A stretch of 64,000 bases of DNA from Virgibacillus necropolis (GTDB lineage: Bacteria; Bacillota; Bacilli; Bacillales; Amphibacillaceae). The notes under the pieces were generated by a model, which saw only the letters and a program-made list of their open reading frames with translations, was not told where the DNA came from and made no database searches. Location: the NCBI RefSeq assembly GCF_002224365.1, contig NZ_CP022437.1, positions 3,410,001 to 3,474,000 of the forward strand, read 5' to 3'. This document shows, one piece after another, positions 17,144 through 25,019 of the stretch. Made by a program: the position numbers and the translations under genes. Position 1 is the first letter of the stretch; the number at the start of each line of letters is the position of its first letter.

Positions 17144-17371
17144 ATGTCGTATAAAAAACCGGTACAATATTACGGACTAAAAGACTTCTCTGATTTTGTT
17201 AAAGAGGAAGGTATGAAATACAGCACACGGGAGCTATCCGTATATAAAAGCAGGGACTTATTGCCCGATCCCGAAGTTATGATTGGGGAAAGAGCAGGAT
17301 GGACTAAAGAGCAGATTGATGACTGGGTAAATCAAGTGAAGTTAAAGGGAATGCGTAATTATAGACAATGA
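17144..17371 (+). CDS. AlpA/excisionase-like DNA-binding protein
   Basis: 75 aa. The pattern FSDFVKEEGMKYSTRELSVY, then LLPDPEVMIGERAGWTKEQI and DDWVNQVK matches AlpA-type winged-helix proteins, where (L)P-(x)-P-(x)n-GxRxGW and a following recognition helix are typical. These act as small regulators or excision factors of mobile elements and also occur as stand-alone regulators. ATG start with GAGGTGA 7 nt upstream. It lies directly downstream of two tiny membrane peptides and may control them or ride with them on an accessory island. Confidence 0.7.
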   Translation: MSYKKPVQYYGLKDFSDFVKEEGMKYSTRELSVYKSRDLLPDPEVMIGERAGWTKEQIDDWVNQVKLKGMRNYRQ

Positions 17372-17411
17372 AAAAATGCTGTAAAAATTTCTTCTTTATA
17401 AACTTACCAGA

Positions 17412-17463
17412 ATTTGCGTAGACGAAAAGAATCCTTCTCCGAGCCAACCAGGAAAGGATTCTT
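17412..17463 (+). pseudogene. Partial duplicate of the 52-aa peptide gene
   Basis: ATTTGCGTAGACGAAAAGAA is shared exactly with 16868-16887. The similarity continues through TCCTTCTCCGA to GATTCT with a 5-nt deletion and a few substitutions. Only the basic-tail part is present; the membrane helix and start are missing. The segment also folds (GAATCCTT/AAGGATTC) and could now act as a terminator for the helix-turn-helix gene. Confidence 0.65.
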
Positions 17464-17612
17464 TCCCTATATATTATTGATAGTAGTTTTTCTTCAAAAC
17501 TGTCCAAGTCTATTAATTTTTCGTTAGGATCATTAGTGCGACAACTATCAGCAATGTAACAAAGAAAAAGAACGCATTCCGCCATCTCCTAATAAAACTT
17601 ATTTTCTTCTCA

Positions 17613-18845
17613 TCACCGTATATTTTGTAGTTCTTCCTTCTCTTCACTAAAATATTTCTGTTTTTCAGGCTTATTGATCATCATTAGCTGCAATAGACTA
17701 ATACATAAAATAAGAATTGACGCTGCAATGACACTGTAACGTAACGGAATAATTTCTCCTGTAAAGCCAATTAGTAGAATAAAAATTATTTGAAACAAAC
17801 TCTGAAATGTGCCATAAACACTTGATATCCGGCCCATCATGTCAATCGGAACATTATTTTGATAAAAGGTCATAGATCCAGTATTAGAAAACGCATTAAA
17901 ATATCCTAAAATAATAAAACCAATGGCAACAGACCAGAATGAAAAAGAAAAGGCATAAATAAGATACCCCACCGCTACCATCATGTAGCCTACACCCATT
18001 AATAGTTTAATTGACATTTTTTTCGCTAACATGGAGACCGTTAGTGCGCCTATTATCGATCCTACCCCTGTGATACTAATGAGTATGCCAAAATCTGTTT
18101 CTGACAAATGTAAAACTTGTTGGGTGAATACAACTTCTTGTGCGTCCATTCCAAGCGCAACCACCATAAAAAATTGCGCTAAAAAATAGATCTTAACGAT
18201 ATACGGATTGTTCCGGCTGAAAAAGATTACCTTTTTCCAATCTTTTTTTAGTAACTTGCTATTAAAAGATTGAGATGCCTCCACCTTTTCCTTCTTCTCT
18301 ACATTAGGAAGTAAGTACAACATAACAGCCGATACTAAAAATGAAACCGAATTTATCCAAATGGAAATTTCAGCAGAGGTAATTAGCAATAAAACTCCAG
18401 CAATTGCTGGACCAACCAGGAATGCCCCTGATGTGATAAGACTTCGAAATGAATTAAATTGTTTTCGTTGCTCTCATGGAATTAATGTCGTGATGTAAGT
18501 CATTGAGGTAGGATCAAAAAAGGCTTTTGAAACGGAAAGAAAAAACAATACTATGTAAATGTACCAAATGGAACTTAGAAATGGAATAATAACTACTAAT
18601 ACGGCACGAATAATATCCGTACCTATCATGAGTCTTCGTTTATTTACACGATCAATTATACTGCCGGACCAAAACTTTGTGAGAATCGAGGCAATTGGGC
18701 CCATAATCCACAAGCCTGCAACTGCTGCAGGAGATCCAGTCATATTTATAACTAGTATGTTAATGGCAACAAGGTAAATGAAATCTCCTAAAGTGGAAAT
18801 TCCTACGCCGAATAATAATAGGAAAGAGTTTCTTTTTGTTTGCAT
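17613..18845 (-). pseudogene. MFS transporter interrupted by one in-frame stop
   Basis: The two parts, 18845-18474 (123 aa) and 18473-17613, are in the same frame and separated only by a TGA at 18474-18476. Read through, the protein is about 410 aa with twelve helices, a normal MFS length. The N-terminal part has GVGISTLGDFIYLVAI and SGSIIDRVNKRR (loop 2-3 motif); the junction reads TTLIP-stop-EQRKQFNSFRS. A CGA-to-TGA change (Arg) would explain it. The family is enterobactin-type or macrolide-type MFS exporters. Whether the protein is dead, read through or a sequencing error cannot be told here. Confidence 0.85.
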
Positions 18846-19053
18846 TTTTAACGTTTCGATTACGCAGCACCTCCATCCTACCTTTTATCATATACAGTAA
18901 CACATAAAATGGTATTGCGGACGAATCTGTCACTGTGTAAGTAAATATTTTTCAAATAAGAACACTTGTTTGTTTTTTTCGTTATTTAGTATACTATTTA
19001 TAGAAATACTCCTCGGTTACTACTTCTTATTTCATATAGAAAGATGTGGTATT

Positions 19054-19929
19054 ATGTCATTAGCAATGATAGTTCGTGAAGATCATAAGCCTTATGTCCA
19101 CCATGATCAATTATTCAAGCAGTTAATCCACACATTTTTTGCAGAGTTCCTAGATGAATTTTTTCCAGAAGTCCACGATCACATTGACTTTTCAACTGTA
19201 AAGCCGTTATCTGAAGAGATGTTTACCGATTTACACAAAGGAGAAAGTCGAAGAGCAGATATTGTTATTGAATCAAAGCTAAAGGAACAAGATACCCTTA
19301 TCATTATCCATGTGGAACCACAGAGCTACACCCAACCGAATTTCCACGAACGGATGTATCAATACTTTAGTATGCTTTATAATAAGTATCGCAAGCCGAT
19401 TTTACCAATTGCAATTTTTAGCTATGATGAAAATTACAATGAGCGAAACGAATTTATGATGGACTTCCCTTTCTTTCATGTATTATCGTTTAATTTTATG
19501 ATGTTAGAGTTACGAAAAATGAATTGGCGGGACTATATTACATCGAATAATCCCGTCGCCGCAGCTTTACTTAGCAAGATGGGATATACTGAGGATGAAA
19601 AGATTCAAGTCAAAAAGGAATTTTTGCGAATGCTAGTTAAAATGGAAATAGATCCAGCAAGATCAGAGCTACTTAATGGCTTTTTTGAAACTTATTTATC
19701 ATTAAACAAAACGGAGGAGGAAAAACTAATGGAGGAAATTAATCAATTATCTCAAGATGAGTCAGAGCGGATACTGAAATTGCCAAATTCATGGCGGGAA
19801 AAAGGTATCCAAGAGGAAAAAGAAAAAATCGCTCTTGAAATGTTAAAAGAAGGATTATCCATTGAGCTTATTGCTAAAGTTACCCATCTAGGTCTGGATG
19901 AAATTGAAGAATTAAAACGAAAGCTTTGA
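19054..19929 (+). CDS. Rpn-family PD-(D/E)XK nuclease-like protein
   Basis: 291 aa. VHHDQLFKQLIHTFFAEFLD opens the domain; RRADIVIESKL and LIIIHVEPQSY form the PD-(D/E)XK core (catalytic Asp, then E-x-Q). FHERMYQYFSMLYNKYRKPI is the usual next helix. Rpn/YhgA proteins are DNA nucleases that promote RecA-independent recombination and occur in varying copy number. The C-terminus is a charged coiled coil ending LELIAKVTHLGLDEIEELK-type, a short repeat seen in this family. The start is ATG at 19054; RBS is weak. Candidate promoter TTGTTT-18-TATACT just upstream. Own terminator. Confidence 0.85.
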   Translation: MSLAMIVREDHKPYVHHDQLFKQLIHTFFAEFLDEFFPEVHDHIDFSTVKPLSEEMFTDLHKGESRRADIVIESKLKEQDTLIIIHVEPQSYTQPNFHERMYQYFSMLYNKYRKPILPIAIFSYDENYNERNEFMMDFPFFHVLSFNFMMLELRKMNWRDYITSNNPVAAALLSKMGYTEDEKIQVKKEFLRMLVKMEIDPARSELLNGFFETYLSLNKTEEEKLMEEINQLSQDESERILKLPNSWREKGIQEEKEKIALEMLKEGLSIELIAKVTHLGLDEIEELKRKL

Positions 19930-19940
19930 AAAACTAACAC

Positions 19941-19974
19941 AGAAAAGACGTCTCAGTTTATTGGCGTCTTTTCT
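19941..19974 (+). terminator. Terminator after the Rpn-like gene
   Basis: AGAAAAGACG (19941-19950) pairs perfectly with CGTCTTTTCT (19965-19974). Confidence 0.75.
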
Positions 19975-20095
19975 ATTAGATACGTGTATCTATATCAGTT
20001 TTTAAAGGAGTTAATCACTAAATTTCTGCCCAAAATGTTTTCCTTAATTCCTGGCAATATTACCCGCTAAAAATTACTAACCTTCTATATCGTTT

Positions 20096-21025
20096 CTAGT
20101 ATTTTTTAAGTGCTTCAATCATTAGTTTCCAAAAACCTTCTACATCAAGTTCTAATCCGAATTTAGCATTAACTTTCCTTCCAGTGACCCCGTGTAAATC
20201 AATTAACGTTGTTCCAGAAGTAAACTCTCCTTTAGTTTCAACAGTAATATTTACATCTTTAGTCGTAAACAATTCTGGTGCAACACAATATGCCACAGTT
20301 AATACATCATGTACTGGTGCCCCATCAAAATCGAACATTTCTTTATTTGTTGATGCAAAAAACACCAATAATTCGCCGACTATTTTAGCTATATTGTTAT
20401 CAATTTTATTCACTTGATCGATAACTTCTTTTGTTGCTAAGGCTTGATGTGTTATATCTAGTCCCATGACTACTGTTGGAATATCACTATCAAATACCTT
20501 TTTTGCAGCTTCTGGATCAGCCCAAATATTAAATTCAGCTGTTGGCGTCCAGTTCCCAAACGTTCCGCCCCCCATGAGTACGATTTCTTCAATATTATCC
20601 TTAATTTCCGGTGCCTTTGATAAAGCTAAGGCAATATTTGTTAAAGGTCCAGTTGGTAGGATTGTAACAGGTTCTTTTGACTCTTTTACAAGTCTTATAA
20701 TTGTGTCACTACCATGTTCCTCACTCCAACTGCGCGTAGGTTCAGGCAACTCCGGACCATCCAAACCTGAATCCCCATGAATACCAGGTGCAGTTTCTCG
20801 TAATCGAACCAATGGTTTACTTGCCCCTTTTGAAACAACAACATCAGTTAATGAAACTAAATCACAAATTTTTAACGCATTGTTAGTCGTTTTTTCAATT
20901 TCTGCATTTCCAGAAACCGTTGTAATTCCTAAAATCTCTAATTTTGGTTGCACGGCAGCTAAAATAATTGCGATTGCATCATCATGTCCCGGATCACAAT
21001 CCATAATAATTTTTTTTATAGTCAT
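20096..21025 (-). CDS. Nucleoside hydrolase (IunH/Rih family)
   Basis: 309 aa. The Ca2+ site MDCDPGHDDAIAI at the N-terminus is the family signature (DxDxxxDD). Others are PLVRLRETAPGIHGDSGLDG, GPLTNIALAL, VLMGGG and DAPVHDVLTVAY-like FDGAPVHDVLTVAYC. The enzyme splits nucleosides into base and ribose in the cytosol; base preference is not readable. The start is ATG at 21025, after AAAAGGGGAG; the frame remains open further but enters a repeat element. It lies downstream of the CNT transporter, with a 450-bp repeat between them. Confidence 0.92.
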   Translation of the reverse strand: MTIKKIIMDCDPGHDDAIAIILAAVQPKLEILGITTVSGNAEIEKTTNNALKICDLVSLTDVVVSKGASKPLVRLRETAPGIHGDSGLDGPELPEPTRSWSEEHGSDTIIRLVKESKEPVTILPTGPLTNIALALSKAPEIKDNIEEIVLMGGGTFGNWTPTAEFNIWADPEAAKKVFDSDIPTVVMGLDITHQALATKEVIDQVNKIDNNIAKIVGELLVFFASTNKEMFDFDGAPVHDVLTVAYCVAPELFTTKDVNITVETKGEFTSGTTLIDLHGVTGRKVNAKFGLELDVEGFWKLMIEALKKY

Positions 21026-21047
21026 ACTATTACTCCCCTTTTCTTTT

Positions 21048-21497
21048 GGCTGTTTTCGTATAGTTAGTTGCTCATACCACCGAAGTTGATAAAAAATGCG
21101 ACGTAAGTGCCTTGTTTTTTTTGGACAACCGTTCCGGAAATCCACTTCGCTTTCCACGGGCTCGCGCTTTCTAAGCAGGAGTCTACGTGGATTTCCTTCA
21201 CTGGGTTTGTGCTTAACAATTTCAATTTACTTGATTGTTTAGATCACACAGGCAGCCAGCAATTTATGGAAGTTGTTTGGAGCGGAGGACCGTTGACTCC
21301 TGCGGGAACAGCACGAGTCTGAAGACCCCGCAGGAAGTGGGTTTCTTCCGAGGAGGCTGAAGCCGTGCCCTAAGGTGCGCAACGGTCCGGAGCGGAAAAC
21401 AACCAGCAGTTACATCGTAATGTATTTCCGGAGCGGTATGTTACGTCGCATTTTATATCCTTTGTGTCAAAAACAACAATCTTTCAGAAAAACAGCC
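21048..21497. repeat. MITE-like repeat element, copy A
   Basis: The element is bounded by GGCTGTTTTC and GAAAAACAGCC; the terminal inverted repeats extend imperfectly for about 60 bp to TGCGACGTAA on one side and TTACGTCGCA on the other. Inside are two long hairpins: GGAAATCCAC/GTGGATTTCC (21136-21145, 21187-21196) and GGACCGTTG/CAACGGTCC (21287-21295, 21380-21388). It has no coding gene. It starts 22 bp upstream of the nucleoside hydrolase ATG and ends 20 bp after the nupC stop, splitting a likely operon. Copy B is at 50986-51426. Confidence 0.85.
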
Positions 21498-21516
21498 TTT
21501 CTTTTTAAACAACCTC

Positions 21517-22698
21517 TTATATTACAATCCCCATGATAGTACCTGAAATTACAGACGCTAATGTAGCACCTAACAACAATTTTAAAGCAAATTTTGAAAC
21601 ATAACGCCCTTGTTTTTCACTAATAGATTTGATTGAACCTGCAACAATACCTACAGTTCCAAAGTTTGCAAAGCTAACCAAATATACAGACACAATAGCA
21701 ACTGTTTTATCGGAAAGATTCTTTGAAATTTCACCAAAATTCAACATTGCAACAAATTCATTTGTAACCAATTTGGTAGCCATAATTCCACCCGCTTGTA
21801 CAGTTTCTGCTAATGGAATACCCATTAAAAAAGCAATTGGTGCAAAAATATAGCCCATAACCGTTTGAAACGAAATGTCAACTACACCTAGAAAAATCAC
21901 ATTAATCAATTCCATCAAAGAAATAAATCCTAATAGCATAGCTGCAACTGTAACAATAAGTTTTAATCCTTCCATTGCGCTATCTCCAACCATTTGGAAG
22001 AAAGGAGCTCTTTCATTTTCATCAATTTCAACTAAATCCTCATTATCGTCTAAATCATAGGGATTAATAATATTAGCAATTATGAGCGCACTAAAAATAT
22101 TTAAAACCACAGCTGTTACAACATACTTGGGCTCTAACATCGTCATATAAGACCCAACCATTGCCATACTTACTGCACTCATTGCTGAAGTACAAATTGT
22201 ATAAAGTCTTTTTGAAGATAATAGCGGAATTTGTTTTTTAATTGTTAAAAACACTTCTGGTTGTCCAAGTACAGCAGTAGAAACTGCAAAATAGCTTTCA
22301 AGTTTACCCATTCCAGTTATTTTACTTAAAATTAAACCTAGGAACTTGATTATCAATGGTAATACGTTGATATAATTAAGTATCCCTATTAAGACTGACA
22401 AGAAAACAAGCGGTAATAACGCGACAATTATGAACGGTGCTTCACCTTCATTCACCAGACCACCAAATACAAATTGAATTCCTGTTTCAGCAATAGCTAA
22501 TATTCCTTCAAAAAACTTGCCAACGTTGGTAATAGTTATTAGACCTATATTCGTATTCATCATGAAGTAAACTAAAATGATTTGCATAGCTAACATAATC
22601 AAAATACGTTTATAGTTTATACTTTTTCTGTTATTACTAAATATAAACGCAATAATAAAAGCAAGTAAAATCCCTGTTAGTAAAAATATAAAATTCAT
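21517..22698 (-). CDS. nupC: Concentrative nucleoside transporter (NupC/CNT family)
   Basis: 393 aa with about ten helices. CNT hallmarks are LPLVFLSVLIGILNYINVLP, GKLESYFAVSTAVLGQPEVF (the G-Q-(S/P)-E motif of the nucleoside site) and TNEFVAMLNFGEI near the C-terminus. It imports nucleosides with H+ or Na+. The start is ATG at 22698, with GGGAGGGG upstream; a longer frame starts at 22731 but without a site. It is placed between psuG and the nucleoside hydrolase on the same strand, so pseudouridine or other nucleosides are the likely cargo. Confidence 0.9.
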   Translation of the reverse strand: MNFIFLLTGILLAFIIAFIFSNNRKSINYKRILIMLAMQIILVYFMMNTNIGLITITNVGKFFEGILAIAETGIQFVFGGLVNEGEAPFIIVALLPLVFLSVLIGILNYINVLPLIIKFLGLILSKITGMGKLESYFAVSTAVLGQPEVFLTIKKQIPLLSSKRLYTICTSAMSAVSMAMVGSYMTMLEPKYVVTAVVLNIFSALIIANIINPYDLDDNEDLVEIDENERAPFFQMVGDSAMEGLKLIVTVAAMLLGFISLMELINVIFLGVVDISFQTVMGYIFAPIAFLMGIPLAETVQAGGIMATKLVTNEFVAMLNFGEISKNLSDKTVAIVSVYLVSFANFGTVGIVAGSIKSISEKQGRYVSKFALKLLLGATLASVISGTIMGIVI

Positions 22699-22716
22699 GC
22701 AGTCCCCTCCCTTATG

Positions 22717-22730
22717 TGTTAGCGTTTCCA
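22717..22730. promoter_or_regulatory. Candidate cre (CcpA) site before nupC
   Basis: TGTTAGCGTTTCCA matches TGWAARCGYTWWCA at 12 of 14 positions. It lies 18 bp upstream of the nupC start, where it would act as a roadblock. Catabolite control of nucleoside uptake would make sense. Confidence 0.45.
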
Positions 22731-22746
22731 ACTGGTTGAAAAAACA

Positions 22747-22790
22747 ACTTCTATAAAAGTTGAGTTGTTACAATAACTTTATAGAAGTTT
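22747..22790 (-). terminator. AT-rich hairpin between psuG and nupC
   Basis: ACTTCTATAAA(A)GT and ACTTTATAGAAGT pair with one bulge. On the minus strand the stem is followed by TTGTTTTTT, so it can act as an intrinsic terminator or a partial (attenuating) one within the operon. Confidence 0.6.
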
Positions 22791-22821
22791 TAGTTTATTT
22801 TAATACGAACTCATTTTAGTA

Positions 22822-23739
22822 TTATTTACTTTTACTGTTGAAACTAACTGCAATTTGGGTTCCTACCTTGGCATTGTGTTTTACTAATTCAATGTTGGCA
22901 TCTAGGCTTTTTCCATCAGTTAGTTCTTTAATTTTCCCTAGCAAGAATGGTGTACTGTCTTTACCGATAATATTATTTTCTTTTGCTTCTTTAATTGCTT
23001 GATTGATAATTCCATTGATATAGTCCTCATCCATAGCATGTTCTTCAGGAATTGGGTTAGCGATTACTGCTCCACCTTTAAGGTTTAGTTCCCATTTGGT
23101 TTTTAATGTTTCTGCAATTACATCAATTGAATCAGTAGAGAAGTTTAATTGATGCTCACTATTTCTTGTATAGAATGCTGGTAGACACTCTGTTTCATAT
23201 CCAATTACAGGAACCCCTTTTGTTTCAAGGTATTCCAGCGTAAGGGCTAGATCTAGGATTGATTTTGCTCCTGCACAAATTACAGCTACATCAGTCTGGG
23301 CTAATTCTTCAAGGTCGGCTGAGATATCCATCGAAGTTTCTGCACCTTTATGAACTCCGCCAATACCACCTGTCACAAAGATTTTGATGTCTGCTAAATC
23401 AGCACAAATCATTGTTGTTGAGACAGTTGTTGCACCAAGTTTTTTAGAAGCAATAATTTGCGGTAAATCACGTCTTGATACTTTCGCAACATCTGAACTT
23501 TTACCAAATAACTCTAATTCCTCATCTGTTAAACCAATTTTAATTTCTCCATCCATGATAGCAATTGTTGCCGGGACAGCACCGTTATCGCGAACAATTT
23601 GTTCAACTTCACGAGCCATTTTTATGTTTTGGGGATAAGGCATACCATGAGAAATAATAGTAGATTCTAATGCAACGATTGCCTTTCCTTCCTCTTTTGC
23701 TTGTTGTACCTCTGCAGATAATTTAATATAGTTTTTCAT
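22822..23739 (-). CDS. psuG: Pseudouridine-5'-phosphate glycosidase
   Basis: 305 aa. PsuG splits the C-C bond of pseudouridine 5'-phosphate to uracil and ribose 5-phosphate. Landmarks are IVALESTIISHGMPYPQN (E25), TTVSTTMICADLADI, VFVTGG-type FVTGGIGGVHKGAE, SMDISADL (D138) and VICAGAKSILDLALTLEYLE with the Schiff-base Lys (K159). Its length is normal. The ATG follows the psuK stop without a gap (GGAGGAAATTTAAATG), so the two are coupled. This fixes the pathway of the whole block as pseudouridine salvage. Confidence 0.95.
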   Translation of the reverse strand: MKNYIKLSAEVQQAKEEGKAIVALESTIISHGMPYPQNIKMAREVEQIVRDNGAVPATIAIMDGEIKIGLTDEELELFGKSSDVAKVSRRDLPQIIASKKLGATTVSTTMICADLADIKIFVTGGIGGVHKGAETSMDISADLEELAQTDVAVICAGAKSILDLALTLEYLETKGVPVIGYETECLPAFYTRNSEHQLNFSTDSIDVIAETLKTKWELNLKGGAVIANPIPEEHAMDEDYINGIINQAIKEAKENNIIGKDSTPFLLGKIKELTDGKSLDANIELVKHNAKVGTQIAVSFNSKSK

Positions 23740-24696
23740 TTAAATTTCCTCCATATCTAATATAAATTGTTTTTGTGATAATTCCTGTCTAACTGTATAC
23801 GTTGACATAATTGTTTTATGGGCATTGACCAAACCAGATTTTATAATGTAGTCAATTTCTTTCTTTTGTAACCAAGAATAAATAACTCCTGAACAAAACG
23901 AATCTCCTGCACCCGTAACATCAACAACCATAGGAGTTTCAACAGATGGAAAATGACGAATCTCTCCATTTTCAACGCCTGTAATTACACCTTTTGATCC
24001 ATTCGTTATAATTACATTTTTTACTCCTAACTCTAACCACTTATTAGCCGAATTCCTCCAATCTTCCTCATCATTAATTTTTATATTCAAATAAGCTTCT
24101 GTTTCATCTTTATTTACGATAAGCCAGTCCACTGCACTCAACGTTTTTGGAAGCCTATTCATTTTTGGAGACGAAACAGGGATAACGACTAATGGAATAG
24201 TATTGTTAGTTGTGAAAGAACAAAGATAATCAATCGTTTCACTTGGACAATTTAAATCCACTACAATACACTTAGCTTTTCTAAGAAGATTACTGTTTTT
24301 CATCAACAAATCAGGTGTAATATTTTCATATACATCCATGTCTGCTAATGCAATTGATAAATCACCATTCTTATCTAAAACTGCTGTATAGGAGCCTGTT
24401 GCCGAATTTTCAAATTGTGCGACATGATCTAAATCCATAAAAGGTGACGATAAATTATAGATCTCTTCCCATTCTGGATCGTTACCACTTGCTGAAATTA
24501 GAATAACTTCCTCACCAAATCTTCCTAAGTTTTCAGCAATATTTCTTGCTACTCCACCAACTGTCATAGAGGATTTTACTGGATTGGATGTTTTGGGAAC
24601 AATTTTATTTTTGATATATAACTTTCTATCAACATTCGCTCCTCCTATACAGATAATTGGGGATTTTTGGTTTCCCTCATTAAAAGCATTAGTCAA
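23740..24696 (-). CDS. psuK: Pseudouridine kinase (PfkB family)
   Basis: 318 aa. IICIGGANVDRKLYIKNKIV opens the fold, MTVGGVARNIAENLGRFG is PfkB signature 1, and VVDVTGAGDSFCSGVIYSW is signature 2 with an intact GAGD catalytic loop. It phosphorylates pseudouridine for PsuG. No helix-turn-helix domain is present, unlike the paralogue upstream. The start is probably TTG at 24696, because the ribosome-binding site AGGGGG (24705-24710) overlaps the GTG at 24705 and is 8 nt from the TTG. First gene of psuK-psuG. Confidence 0.9.
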   Translation of the reverse strand: MTNAFNEGNQKSPIICIGGANVDRKLYIKNKIVPKTSNPVKSSMTVGGVARNIAENLGRFGEEVILISASGNDPEWEEIYNLSSPFMDLDHVAQFENSATGSYTAVLDKNGDLSIALADMDVYENITPDLLMKNSNLLRKAKCIVVDLNCPSETIDYLCSFTTNNTIPLVVIPVSSPKMNRLPKTLSAVDWLIVNKDETEAYLNIKINDEEDWRNSANKWLELGVKNVIITNGSKGVITGVENGEIRHFPSVETPMVVDVTGAGDSFCSGVIYSWLQKKEIDYIIKSGLVNAHKTIMSTYTVRQELSQKQFILDMEEI

Positions 24697-24716
24697 ACTC
24701 AACACCCCCTCTTACA

Positions 24717-24745
24717 AACAAATGTTTATTTATTAAACATATGTC
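24717..24745. promoter_or_regulatory. Operator-like dyad at the psuK start site
   Basis: AACAAATGTTTA and TAAACATATGTC are inverted around TTTAT with 10 of 12 positions matching. The dyad covers the predicted transcription start, so a bound protein would block transcription. The HTH-PfkB protein encoded next door is the obvious candidate to bind it. Confidence 0.5.
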
Positions 24746-24746
24746 T

Positions 24747-24774
24747 AGTATACGCTTACGTTTTTATTTGTCAA
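24747..24774 (-). promoter_or_regulatory. Sigma-A promoter of psuK-psuG
   Basis: On the minus strand TTGACA (24769-24774) and TATACT (24747-24752) are 16 nt apart. A cre-like sequence, CGTAAGCGTATACT (11 of 14), overlaps the spacer and the -10. Confidence 0.7.
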
Positions 24775-24853
24775 TAAGGTAAAACCAACTCTAGCTTGAA
24801 CGGTTTATCCCACCTAAACTAAAATTCTCCGTCTAACAATTTTTGAGCCATGA

Positions 24854-24883
24854 GGTTATACTGCCCGTCAAACTGCGATAAAT
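24854..24883. repeat. Short dispersed repeat, copy 1
   Basis: CTGCCCGTCAAACTGCGATA, preceded by GGTTATA, recurs with few changes at 42833-42863 and 56801-56831. All three lie in intergenic DNA. Confidence 0.6.
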
Positions 24884-24936
24884 CCTTGAATTAATTAAAA
24901 CTCTATTATTCTTTTTTTCCTACTAAATTTCATACA

Positions 24937-24982
24937 TAAAAAAGCCAATACTCCCCTTACATAGGGAAATATCGGCTTTTCC
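24937..24982 (-). terminator. Terminator of the HTH-PfkB gene
   Basis: On the minus strand AAAAGCCGATATTTCCC and GGGGAGTATTGGCTTTT pair with G-U wobbles, followed by TTTTTT. Confidence 0.75.
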
Positions 24983-25019
24983 TTAATTCTTTCCTGTTTT
25001 TTTTAATAAAAAAATAAGG

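Noticed and set aside
17304-17585. 93-codon minus-strand frame opposite the AlpA-like gene with a plausible AGGAG site.
   Set aside because: It runs antisense through a gene with better support and its product has no protein-like pattern.
17520-17612. Minus-strand frame downstream of the MFS gene encoding a possible C-terminal helix (VTLLIVVALMILTKN).
   Set aside because: It has no start codon with a ribosome-binding site and may be a decayed extension.
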